Source of the DNA: Tetracladium setigerum
Lineage: Eukaryota > Ascomycota > Leotiomycetes > Helotiales
Length of the DNA: 64,000 nt
Direction: 5' to 3'
Assembly: GCA_031472005.1 (NCBI GenBank)
Contig: PZJY01000002.1
Location: forward strand, 3,472,001 to 3,536,000
Made by a program: the position numbers and the translations under genes. The notes beneath the pieces are model-generated. The model did not search any database, had not been told where the DNA came from, and saw only the letters and a list, made by a program, of their open reading frames with translations. Below are positions 46,167 through 57,335 of this stretch, in pieces; position 1 is the first letter of the stretch; each line of letters begins with the position of its first letter.

Positions 46167-48144
46167 TCATGGCCCATTCCTCCTCGCTTTCTCTTGCAAA
46201 CTCACCCCTCTCACAAAATTAACGAGCGGATAGAAACTCCCACTGAATTCCATATCATACCTAATCCCAAGACATCAGTTCTGAACCTCCTACATATGCG
46301 TCCATCTCTTCAGTGAAGAGAAAAACACAACAAACATACCAGTAATTTACCGCACAACAAATACCTTCCTCTGAGCATCGCTGGGACACTTTGTGGTACC
46401 TGTTCGAAACCTATTGTGAGCTTTCTCTCTCTTTTCATTTTGTTTTGGGAGGGGGCAGGGTGCTAGGGGGAAGAAAGTAGGAGGGGGAAGAGAAAAGCGT
46501 ACCATTGCGTAGGAAGATACAGCATATCCCCTGGATCCAAGGTAACTCTCATTATCATGTCTTTCACCAAAGATTCATACTCTCCTCCATTCCACCCATT
46601 CAAACTGTCAGGGTCCCAAGTCGCGAAAGGCACTTTCCCACTTCCACTTCCACTTCCACTCCCATCTTCATCTTTATTCTCTTCACCCCCTCCATCACCT
46701 CCATCACCTCCAAGATCCAATCTCATCTCCAACCCCCCCTCCCCATCCCCACCATCAGTACGAACATACGTATAAGAATCCAACACCTCCTCCCCAACAA
46801 CCGGATATGCAATTGGAGGCAACAGAACGAAATCCTTTTGTCCGATTACCTGAACATAGATGTTTTCGTAGTTGTCTTTGTGTAGTGCAGTTGTTGAGTG
46901 TGAGTTTCCTATCCAGACTTTTGTTGGAAGAAGGGGGGAGGGTGTTAGTTAGATTGAATAGAGTAGGTAGTATGGGAAGTGAGAGGTTGTTGGGAGAGTG
47001 GGAGAATGGGACGGAGGATAGATGTTGTATAATTTGTATTGTACATACGATTTATGGCTTCGGGGTCTTGTTGGAGGGCTAGGCGGGCGAAGGACGGGGA
47101 TGGTGAGACGTGCGTGAATAGTGTTGAGCTTTTTGGTGGGAGAGGGAGGATTAGTTCTATATTCAGGAAGGGTAAAATTCCAGTGGTGTATGACTGAAGA
47201 GGAGGGACGAACTATTCATTGCGGAGGTTGTCATTTTCTGAACATAAAACAATTAGCTGAGTGGTTTGTTTGGGAGACGATCAGGAGGGTAATTAGTACA
47301 TACGGGTTTGACAGTATCTTATTTCAGTTGGTGGAACTGAGGATTTCGCTTTGGAGGTTTCTTGATTGGCGATGAAGTCGACACAGGCTGTGAAGTCTTG
47401 ATCTTCTTCCTGCGGGTAGAGAAGAAGGTCAGAATATAGTTGAGAGGAGGCAACAAACAGTGTCACAGTGGAATGTGGAGAGAGGTTGGGAGTTATATGC
47501 AAACGTGTGATATTGGATATATTCGCTGAAAATCTACTTGCTAGTTGAAGATTGGGAGAACTCACCAGAGGTTTCACAAATACCAACTTCCCTTCTTGAT
47601 TCCTCGTGGGCGAATCTGCATTTCTACCTCAATGATGGTCATCAGCCCTCTTTCTCTCAATCGAAAATCATCCCTTCTCAAAAACTGTAGAACATATTCT
47701 CTCCTCCAATATTCTCGAATACACAAAGTTGATCAACAACCTATTCTGTCTTCCCTTTTTTTCTCTCTTGCTTTCTTTCTTTCTTTCCAGTACTCACCCC
47801 AAAGGCGTAATAGCAACTTTCACAACTTCCCCTCTCAATAACTCTTTCAATAGCCTCACATCCCAAGTCCTCGTGGCCTCCCAATCACTCGCACCACCTC
47901 TGACGACAAAAGGTCTATTCAGAGCCACATAGCGCATGAACTCCAGTGCGGAAGGAACGGATGGGAGTTCGGTGATGGTGGAGCTATTGAGTTCAGTGTA
48001 GGTTGTTAGTAGCTCGGCTATTGGGTTTGTCGGTATGTGTACTGGTATGTCTTGGGTCGGGTCTTGGATCGGGTCTTGGATTTTTTGGGTTTTGACTTGG
48101 TTGGCCTTCCCGACGTCTTGGGTTGGGGAGGCGCGTGAGTTCAT
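46167..48144 (-). CDS. JMJD7-like JmjC/cupin hydroxylase
   Basis: About eight exons from ATG 48144 to TGA 46167-46169. Conserved pieces in order: FMRYVALNRPFVVRGGA, VKVAITPLGNADS, QNDNLRNEY, PDA-like DPEAINLWIGN, LHKDNYENIYVQVIGQKDF, DPGDMLYLPTQWYHKVSQ and VNYWYDMEF. The iron-binding triad is visible as the His and Asp of LHKD and the His of WYHKV. These match JMJD7, a 2-oxoglutarate/Fe(II) lysyl-hydroxylase whose human form modifies DRG GTPases. An extra Gly/Ser/Asp/Glu-rich insert (GSGSGSGSGK, GGDGGDGGGEE) sits between the two halves of the cupin. An in-frame TAG after LRNE is avoided by an ~84-nt intron with a GTTCGT donor and AAAAAG acceptor, which restores the alignment. Enzyme activity is inferred from the family. 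Confidence 0.85.
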
Positions 48145-49872
48145 GATGTCTGATACTGTGTGGCGTGATAAGGTGTGACTGATGGTTGAATCAATAATGA
48201 TGGTGTTGATAGGTACGTACTGCACAGTAAATGTACGGAGTACTGTATTACGGTACGGCTACGGCGTTCAAGATCGTGGGTTGTGATTCGGGTAAATCTT
48301 ATTAATATTTACTGTGGGCGTGGAGGAGAGCGGTTGGCTGGATTGGGCTTCCGTCTGGAATCATGATACGCGGGCTTACTTGCACGCCGCTGGTGAACGA
48401 GACGGATGTTGTTCCGCTGTGCTGGATGGCGGAGTTGATACGAGAAGATGTGGGTGCTTGGTAGGAATCTCGATCGCGACGGTGAGGTGTTTGGTGAGGT
48501 TTTTGCGGGTACTCGAGTACTAGTAGTAGTTGGAATTTAATAACCCTCACACAGATTCTCCAGATTGATTAGGCCGGAAGTGATTCAAAAAGAAGCTGAG
48601 GAAAAGAAGCTGACGACCTCGTGATGACGAGTTCCAAACTCTATCAGCTCCAAAGCCGAAGATTAACGTTCATTCCATGCTGTCGGGGCGTCTTCGAGAT
48701 TCCTCGCTTGTGTTGGTTGTCTCTCAACTACCTCAAGCCCTAAAGAATTCGCCGAGAGCCGAGAAGTATGAATGAATGCAGCCTGCAGAGTGGACGCCTC
48801 CCAAGAGTGGTGCAGCCGACCGTGCGAGTGGACAGTGCAGCCAACCACCCCTTACCCCCAAGAAATAAACAATTCCCCTTTATTTCTCGCGTCCGTTTTT
48901 ATGCAGAAATCAATAGCTCGATGCGGGAATTATGCAGTTTGTGCAGGGCAGAGACTGAGAGACTTGAGCGCGAACCCCTGTGTACGTGTTAGCGGGAATG
49001 TGTCGACTCAGAATTCGTGGTGCGGCGTCCGCTGGCTTGATATTCCAAGATCTTGGTTGGCTGAGAAAGGGATGACAGCAGCAGCCAGGCCGTGCAGATT
49101 CTATATTGCCTTCGGAGCAAAGTCCTTGGGACATTGATTGCCAAGCTGTCAGCTTCTTTTTGGCAGCTAAAATCGAAGCTGGGGAAAAGTCTGACAGGAT
49201 AAGGGGAGAAGGCTATGATATGAGAAAAAGAAAGTGACGATGTTGTGCGTTTGTTTACTTTCGCGAACAGCAAGCGAGTTCTGTCTAGACTCTAAATAAA
49301 GAAGAAGAATGTGAAGATGATCAGGCCCACACGAATAACCTCCGTTTTACACACAAGCCTTTTCAAAGATCTTCATTTAGTTTCTTACCCGTCTCCAGAC
49401 TCTCGAAATATCAGTGTTGTGATTGGCCTTTCCCTCGTCGGCTTGTCACCCCTTGGCTGGCTTCTTTTATCCAGATACGAGACCGCCCAGGGGACCCGTC
49501 AATCTTACACTCCACTCGCACCTCTCCACTCACCACCTGCGGCTGAGACCGTTTATGTTATTGCTGGGTAGGAGTGGTGAGGTGAAGGGAAGGCAGGAGC
49601 AATATACTCAAGGGCATTCCGCGCCTGACGCATTCCTGTCTCTTTCCCTTCTCTCCCTCCTCACCCACCTTCGCTCTGTCGTTGCGCTGCTCTCTGCCTT
49701 TCGTTCGACGAAGAGAAATATTGATAGAGGGATACGGATCTCCTATCATTGCATTGCAGTCGATCGATCAATCAACAATCTTAATCACTACCATCGTCAC
49801 TCGTTTGGACGGTATTAACTTATCGCTTTCCATCGCTTACCTACCTTACATACTTTTTAATAATACTTAATC
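48145..49872. other. Divergent intergenic region (JMJD7-like / peroxidase)
   Basis: No coding sequence is supported over 1.7 kb. GTACGGAGTAC at 48233-48243 lies in a cluster of GTAC motifs near the JMJD7-like start. The 300 bases before 49873 are C/T-rich, consistent with the promoter and leader of a secreted-protein gene. Confidence 0.5.
48233..48243. repeat. GTACGGAGTAC element
   Basis: Exact reverse complement of the element at 42504-42514, embedded in further GTAC/TACGG repeats (48214-48263). Confidence 0.6.
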
Positions 49873-52800
49873 ATGAAGCTCGACCTTACACTTCTGGGCC
49901 TCATTGCCCTTTTCGCCGGCAGCAACGCGGCGCCAACATGGCCCTCCCCTTTGGATGAATTGGAGGATGTGATGTTCTTGCACACCGGCTACAAGAGCAG
50001 AGGACTGGCGGCACATGTCACACCATGTTCCTATTCAGAATTTGGACCAGGCAGACAGACATCCGCAGAATGGCTACGCATGGGTTTTCACGACATGGCC
50101 ACGGCCAATGCCTTCCGCGAGCCAGCTGGTGGAATAGACGCCTCGATCGCCTTCGAATTGAATAATGGAGAAAACGTAGGGACGGGATTCGCTTCGGCCT
50201 TGACCACCTTTAGCCCCTACGTCAATAAGCAGTTAGCCATGGCGGACATGATCGCGTTGGGCGTGTATATGTCTGTACGAACATGCGGCGGCCCGGCCAT
50301 ACCAATGCGTGGTGGGAGAAAGGATGCCACAGTCGCGAATGAGCCCGGTGTGCCACAAACCAATGATGGAGTAACGGTGTTCAGGTCTCGATTCTTCAGA
50401 ATGGGATTCAACGTCACGGATATGGTCCAAATGGTTGCATGTGGGCACACTTTGGGAGGTGTGCATTCTGTAAATTTCCCCGCCATTGTGCCCCCAGGAA
50501 CTGCTCCGGATGGTTATCAACTCTTCGACAACTCTGCCGCTTTCGATAATGCCATTGCAACCCGATATATCAATGGCCCTGATACGGATGCGCTGTCTAC
50601 CGGCCCAGCAGTTGGCAGTCGATCGGACAAGGCTGTTTTCGGGGCCGACACCAATGTTACTCTCATTGCAATGCAAAATGCCGCTACTTTCAACTCGATC
50701 TGCTCCTCGATTCTCCAGAGAATGATCGAGGTTAAGCCAACAGCTGTAACTCTTTCTGAGATCATTGCACCATATGAGGTCAAACCATCGGTCCAACTCA
50801 CTCTGCTCGAAGGTGGATCTCAGATTCAGTTTGCCGGTGAAATTCGTGTGCGAACCACAACTCGAGCCGCCACCGGAGTCCAAATTGTTTACAAGACCCG
50901 CACTGGAGCAGCTGGTGGGACGATTGTTGGTGTGTCAGCTGGTACAGCCAATGGATTTGACGATAGCTTTGCTGTGAGTTCGTAAATTTGGCAAGATTGA
51001 CAACAACATACTAACCAATTCATAGTTCTACAGCTTCAGTGCCAATATTCCAGCTGCTACTTCAATTTCTAGTTTCACGGTTGTCGTCACAAGCGCAAGC
51101 GGAACAACAACCTACAACAACAATGGAGCCGAATTTCCAGTCCAAGACTCCGTGATTTACCAAGCAGCTTCAAGTTGTGCTGGTTGCGGAAGCATTAAAG
51201 TAGTGGCTGCAGTGAGTATAGGTATAGTCCGTGATATGAACATTGCTGACATCTCTCAGGTCCTCAATGGCGTTGCGGCTCCTTCGCTGATTGTCACACA
51301 AAAGTCAGCAAGGGCCGGAGGCATCCTATTGCCTCTTTTGACTGATAGCACAATTGCTATGACTGCTGGAGCCACGGTTGGCTCATACACCCTCTACAGC
51401 GCCATTGCAACTGTCGCTTCTACCAGTGATACTACATTCAGTGTTACAAGTGGACTTTTTTCCGATAGTTTCAAGAAAGCCTCAAGTTTGGCTGCCTGTT
51501 CGTCCTGTCCTACAATCAGTTCTTCATCCTCGTCAACCACCACATCTTCGTCGACAACCTCTTCTTCTGTAGCGACTACCACGACAACCTCTTCTTCTTT
51601 CACAACTACAACGACAACGAGATCGAGTACCACCACTTCTTCAGCCACAACTACAACGACAACGACAAGCTCTTCTTCTATAACAACTACGACGACAACG
51701 ACGTCAAGCACCACCACGTCCGCTGTTCCAACGCCAACCCACCCAGCAACGATCGGGTTGTACACTTTCCAAGGATGTTACACCGAAATACCAAATGGTC
51801 GAGCTCTAGCAGATGAGAGACATGATAGTGCAACCATGACGATGGAAACTTGCGCGGCTAGCTGTGCTGCTTACACATACTTCTCGGTCGAGTATGGCCA
51901 GGAATGCTATTGTGGGAACACTCTCAATGCCGCATCAACATTGGCTCCAATTGAAGACTGTAACTTCATTTGCCCAGGTAATGCTCTACAATATTGCGGC
52001 GCTGGAAACCGGATGGAACTATACAAGAGACCAACTCCAAGCTCTACTGCTGTCTCTACCACTCTGTCCACCAGCACGACCTCATCCGCCACGGCAACAC
52101 CAACAGTCCACATCGTTCCATCATCAGGTACTTACACCTACCATGGCTGTTGGACTGAACCTGGTGGAGTTCGGGCCCTCAGTGCGGCTTTCTTCCCCAG
52201 CGATACCCTAACAATCCAAGGTTGTGTTGCTGCTTGTGCAGGATTCAAGTATGCAGGTGCGGAGTATAGTCAAGAATGTTTCTGTGCGGACACCTTCACC
52301 ACAGGATCTGCCATTGCTCCAGATGCCGATTGCTCGATGACTTGCGCAGGCGATCATTCGCAATACTGTGGAGGACCAAACAGGTTGAGTGTTTACATTA
52401 ATAATGGAACGACTGGAAGCTCCTCGAGCTCATCCAGCGCGTCGTGAGTTTTAATTTCTTAACTGTAATAATTCCGAGATCCGCCTTTCCCTCGGACATT
52501 AAGACATTCAATCGCTAACATTTCCTATTAAGAACAACTTTTACAACATCTTCTACTGTCTTATCATCGTCAGCGACCAGCGTTACTTCATCCTCAACCA
52601 CAATTTCTTCAAGTACAACCTTGACCTCAACATCGCTGAGCTCAACGTCAACTATAACTTCTTCAAGTACAACGACTCTCAGTTCATCGACGACGTCCTC
52701 TACTTCAAGCACGACTTCGGTGGCCTCCTCCTCGTCTTCTTCTTCCTCAACTTCAAGCACAACTTCTTCTAGCTCGTCGTCAACATCCCCCAGCTCAAGC

Positions 52801-53544
52801 ACGACTGCTTCAACCACCACTACCACAACAACAACCACCTCTGCCACAACAACAACTACCACCACGTCTTCTTCGGCCTCGTCCACTCCAACGTCTCTAT
52901 ACACCTCAGACGGCTGCTGGACCGACTCTGTCGCCAACCGAGTTCTCACAGGAGCTGCCCATGTTGATCAATTCATGACGATTGCGCTATGCGAGTCTCT
53001 GTGCTCTGGTTTCTCCATCTACGGAGTTGAGTATGGCCAGGAATGTTACTGTGGCAATACTCTGAGCTCTGCAAGCACCAAAGCTCCTCTATCTGATTGT
53101 AGTTTTGATTGTCCAGGATATCCTGGGGAAAAGTGCGGAGCAGGAGATAGATTGAGTCTTTATCGCTTGACAAACCCACCAGCGTCAACCTCAACCACAC
53201 CACCAGCAAGCACAACCACATCCAACGGCCCAACCAACAAACCCACCATTGGGTCCTACAAATATCACGGCTGCCAAACAGAAGCGGACAATTACGTGCG
53301 CGCTTTGAGCAGTGGAACATTCTTCAACGCCACATCAATGACAAATGAATACTGTAGTGAGAGATGCTCGGGATTCAAATACTTCGGTACCGAGTACGGC
53401 CAGGAGTGTTATTGCGGAAATAGCTTTAACACCGGGAGTGTGCCGGCTCCGGCGGCGGATTGTAGTTTCCCTTGTCCGGGTGATGCGGGAGAGTTCTGTG
53501 GTGCAGGTAATAGATTGACTGTTTATGAGTTGATTGCTACGTGA
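49873..53544 (+). CDS. Secreted heme peroxidase with four WSC domains
   Basis: Four exons with junctions near 50973/51026, 51210/51260 and 52445/52533. Residues 1-19 are a signal peptide. The peroxidase domain has distal WLRMGFHD (Arg69, Phe72, His73) and proximal ACGHTLGG (His192), plus RGGRKDA, all expected of the plant/fungal peroxidase superfamily. A beta-rich region follows. Then come long Ser/Thr-rich linkers, probably heavily O-glycosylated, and four WSC modules at about 51752-52030, 52127-52410, 52893-53175 and 53251-53541. Each has the eight-Cys pattern with GCWTE/GCYTE, EYGQECYCGN and CGAGNRL-like signatures. WSC modules bind cell-wall carbohydrate, so the protein is likely an oxidant-using enzyme tethered to the fungal or plant wall. 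No GPI signal or membrane helix follows the last WSC. Low Cys content in the peroxidase part argues against classical class II ligninases. Confidence 0.9.
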
Positions 53545-54967
53545 TGAGCGGTTTTGGGGAGAAATAGGATGGAGTCTTTTTATTTAGCGGTCTAGAAATA
53601 GAAGATCGTTAAGAATATAATACGATCGGTTTTTTTAATGTTAACTTTGTCTTTGTGTATATGCTTTGTAAACTAAGACTGCTTGTGAATCTTGCTAGAC
53701 AGAATAGTGCTTAGTTCAAACTAAGCTTAAGCTCATACAAATATTTTCTGAGATCTAAACCTACCATCTAACTCAACTTTTTAAGTGAGGAGGTCCTTAG
53801 ATGTAGTAACCCCCTCGGAGATAATTCATACGAGCAACTGAGAGGCAATACTGACGTAACATAGATTGAGGCCCATAAACTCAGAAAGGAGTTATCATCG
53901 ACATCCGCGGTATTTCAATATCGCAGTATCTTGGTATCTATCTTAATATCTCAGCAAAGTTCAACTTCTTTCCCTTCCTTCCTCCCTCCCTTTCTTTCTT
54001 TTCTTCTTACTTGCTTGCTTGTTTCCTTCCTCTCTTCATTGATACCTCCCTCCGTTCTTTCCCTCCTTCATCCCTCCCTCCGCTTTACCACTCACTCGCT
54101 TCTCTCACCATGCCAATTCACTACCAATCCAGCACCACAAAATCCCTGCACTGCAAACATCCCAACCACCTGACATCCCAACCCCACCCAGTCAATACCA
54201 CATTTCTTTAACTCAGCTCAGCTCAGTTTATGCGCAGGTAACATGGCTGAAAAGAAGAAGAAGAAGAAAAAAAAGAAAACCCAAACGAATACAACTCCCA
54301 GCTCCCCAGAGAGAAAGTTACCTAAAGGAGGCCTTTGGAAAATGAAAATTTGCATTCACATAATTCACTCCCCTTCACGTACCCTCAAGCAAGGAATTAG
54401 AAAGAGAAAAGGAAGAAGCATGGCAATGAAAAGAAGAGGAAGAAGAAAAAGAGGCACGCGTGTAAAACTTTGCTTTTTTCGATGACAATCTAACAAAAGA
54501 TAGGGAAAAAGAAAAAAGTATCCTACAATCTCTTCTTGCGTTTTATTTTATGTTTGTGTTTTTGTGTATTTTTATCTGCCTTTGATTTTAACTTACTTGC
54601 GTTACTTCTCCGCACCCGCACCCGCACCCGCACATCCGCCCCATCGAATCTGATATCCCCATGGATTTTTGATTTTCCCATTCGGCTGCTAAACTCCAGA
54701 CTCCAAAGAGAGGTAAAAAGAAAAAGAAGAAGAAGAGGATAGAGCAAAAAACAGATTTTGTGATGTGATCTCTGCGCGCGCCCTAGTGAAGAAAAGAGGT
54801 ATTGATGATTGGGGTTTGGGCGATGTTTTGGCGAGTCGAGATGTTTGAGATTTTTGGATAATGGGACTTGCTTTTTCATACAATGTGTGTAATCTGGTCC
54901 GAAGGAGGTGATTGAGTGAGTTGGTGGTTGTGATCGTGATTTGAAGAAGACGTAGTTGTAGACGCTT
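53545..54967. other. Intergenic between convergent genes
   Basis: No coding sequence is supported. It contains a T/C-rich stretch (about 53960-54090), a purine tract from 54243 and a CGCACC repeat at 54611-54633. A low-complexity Lys-rich frame at 54243-54485 is a product of the purine tract. Confidence 0.5.
54611..54633. repeat. CGCACC tandem repeat
   Basis: Almost four copies of the hexamer CGCACC in intergenic DNA. Confidence 0.85.
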
Positions 54968-56297
54968 TCAAGCCAAGGATCCGCCCTTCTCGTTGACGAA
55001 AGCTGCTAATTCCTTGATGAGTTGATCAGGGAGTGTGTACAGATCCACGTGAAACTCGCCCTCTGTAGTTATCCCAGGTTAGCTTTCCCATTCACCAGAC
55101 AGCCAAATAGATGGTTACAGAGCCCTTCAATCAAATCATACCACACCCGACCAGACCAGACCAAAAAGCTGGAATGATGAGTGGTATATATATCATGGAG
55201 AAGGGGGTACGAAAGGGAGGATACTTACGCTCAACATCATTCTTCGTATAAGTATCCGGCGTCTTATTATCATGAATCATTTGAACAACCTGCAACAAAT
55301 CCTCCTCATCCAACTTCACCAACCCATCCGCCAACTTCTCCATATCAACCTGTGGTCTCTTCCTCTTCTTCTCATCCTTCTTCTTACTACCTGCTCCCCC
55401 CGCACCAGCACCACCACCTCCAGCACCTCCATTCTCATCACCTGGTACCGGGCCGGTCTCACGAAGGAGCGCGATCAGGTTTTGACTGGGGTTCTTGAAG
55501 GTGACGGTGTGTTTGGATTCGTAGCGTGCTTGGGCGAAGTTGAGATCGTTGACGAGCGTGGTTTTGCCACCTTTTTCGGACGTGTTGAGGTCGATTGTCA
55601 TGTCGAATTCTCCCCAGCCTTCGTTTTCGCAGCGGAATGGGGGGTGGTGAAGACTTGTTGTGTATATGTTAGCATTAATTCATCTACCCATCTAGCCGTC
55701 CATCCACATAATACATGGGCAAACCCCATCTCGCAGACCTGAACACGGTACAGAGAGAGGGAAAGGGAAAGGGAGAGGTGGGAAAAAACGTACCTTGAAC
55801 AGGCTTCTCAAATGAAGGATGCAAGTTATACGTCGCCTTCGTAAAGCAGTTCGCCGGCTTCTCCACCCCATTCTCATCAAGGAGATAGATCTCGATATGC
55901 CATTTCTTCATGGGAAAGCCCTCCTGAACAGGCGGCTTGTCACTACAACACCACAGCAACAGCATTAGCCCTCTGTGCCCCTCACATCCTCCATAGGAAT
56001 CCATTCCCTCTCCCTCCTACTCCATCGCGTCGTGGGAAAGGGAAGGGAAGGAAGTGAACTGATTGGGCGAATACGTACATATTGCGCTGCTCGGTCACGA
56101 TCTTGACCTGGCGTTTGATCTGTTCGGGCAAAGAGCACGTTAGCTACTGTCCCATCATCATCATCTCTCTCCCTTCTCCCTTCTCCCTCAATCACTCCCT
56201 ATCCAATCCACTCCAATCCAATGCGCCCAACAGGGTCGCAAGATCCCAAAGTGAAATTCAAAGAACGCGCGCATATTGTACTCACATCAGCGACCAT
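54968..56297 (-). CDS. taf14: YEATS-domain protein Taf14 (frameshifted)
   Basis: The start is ATG 56297, in a tiny first exon (MVAD). Next come IKRQVKIVTEQRN, DKPPVQEGFPMKKWHIEIYLL and NLHPSFEKPVQ, the front half of a YEATS domain. The next exon continues PPFRCENEGWGEFDMTIDL and VTFKNPSQNLIALLRETG. A Lys-rich linker leads to a C-terminal extra-terminal-like domain (KLADGLVKLDEEDLLQVVQM, EGEFHVDLYTLPDQLIKELA). In yeast Taf14 this domain binds short motifs in TFIID, TFIIF, INO80, SWI/SNF and NuA3 subunits, while YEATS reads acylated H3K9. At 55639-55644 (G6; C6 on the coding strand) one base seems to be missing: VFTTPPFRC is only continuous with a seventh C. The domain is otherwise complete. 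Confidence 0.9.
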
Positions 56298-57335
56298 TTT
56301 GGACTATTGTAGGGGGTGATTCTTTGGTGGTGGTAGGGAGATTTTTGTTGGGGGGTGGTGAGTGGTTGGTTGCGGTTGCGGGTGAGAAAGGGAACGCGAC
56401 TTTTGAGGTTGGGTTGGAGTTGGAGGTGAGGTCCGTTGCGGGGTGCTGCTGGGTGGAAGTGGAAAGCTTGGAAGTTTGAAGTGTGCAGCGCATGCAGGAG
56501 AGAGAGAGAGTTTGCTCTGTTGCTGGATCCGGTCGCCGCTAGTTGGAAAGGTGGCGGAGGGTGTCTAGATATAGATGCGATGGACTTCTAATCCGATAAC
56601 AGGAGGAAGTGTTTGATAAAGAAGAGTTTGTCACTTTTTAGAAGATCTTGGAAGAAAGGTGAAGGTTGTATGAGCCAAGTTGATATACTGAAGCAAGCAG
56701 CTGCTGCATCTGAGGTTCATCCAAAGCGTGATGCTTGGCGCCCTATTACCTACTTTCCAACTCACTTTTATCTTAGACTTACATGACAAGAAAATTGAAA
56801 GTAAAAACTACTTAACCTGTGGATTTTAGTAAATCACTGACTGGCACTTAGTGGAAACGATTACTGGAATGCTCTTCACAGGCAAGGAGAAGGGGGTTCA
56901 AAGAACGACTGCTATTTAGTCTAAAACTACGAATAAAATCCCAATGCCACACACATCATGACCTTGGAGAGGCAGACCGCTCATCCCCAAATTCTCCATC
57001 CACTCAACCATCCATTCAGATCCGAATTTTCTATTGACGAAAGCAGAAGAAAGGTCGCGTGCGTAGAACTCTGCGAACTGAACCGAATCGAAATGAGCAA
57101 GTTAGACCCAAGACTTTTTTTCTTCTCTCAAAGTGTCCAGATTCTCCAAACTTCAAAGATCGAAGGGAAGGGTGTTGTTTCTGAGGGTTGTTCGATTACG
57201 CGCGCTTGGAGTGACGTGAAAAGGAGGGGGAATTATGATGCAAGTTTGTTTGTATGTGTTGATTTCTCATGACTTTCGTAATCTGGTGCTTGAAGGAAGA
57301 TGGGGGCAGAAGGGGGGATCTTAAGGACCATCGCT
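56298..57335. other. Intergenic, taf14 promoter
   Basis: Between two minus-strand genes. A GA-repeat lies near 56490-56510. No coding sequence is supported. Confidence 0.45.

Noticed and set aside
51394..52949. Val/Glu-rich antisense frames in the peroxidase-WSC gene
   Set aside because: They are complements of Ser/Thr codon repeats in the linkers and have no independent support.
54243..54485. A Lys/Arg-rich 80-codon frame
   Set aside because: Produced by an intergenic purine tract; no conserved content.
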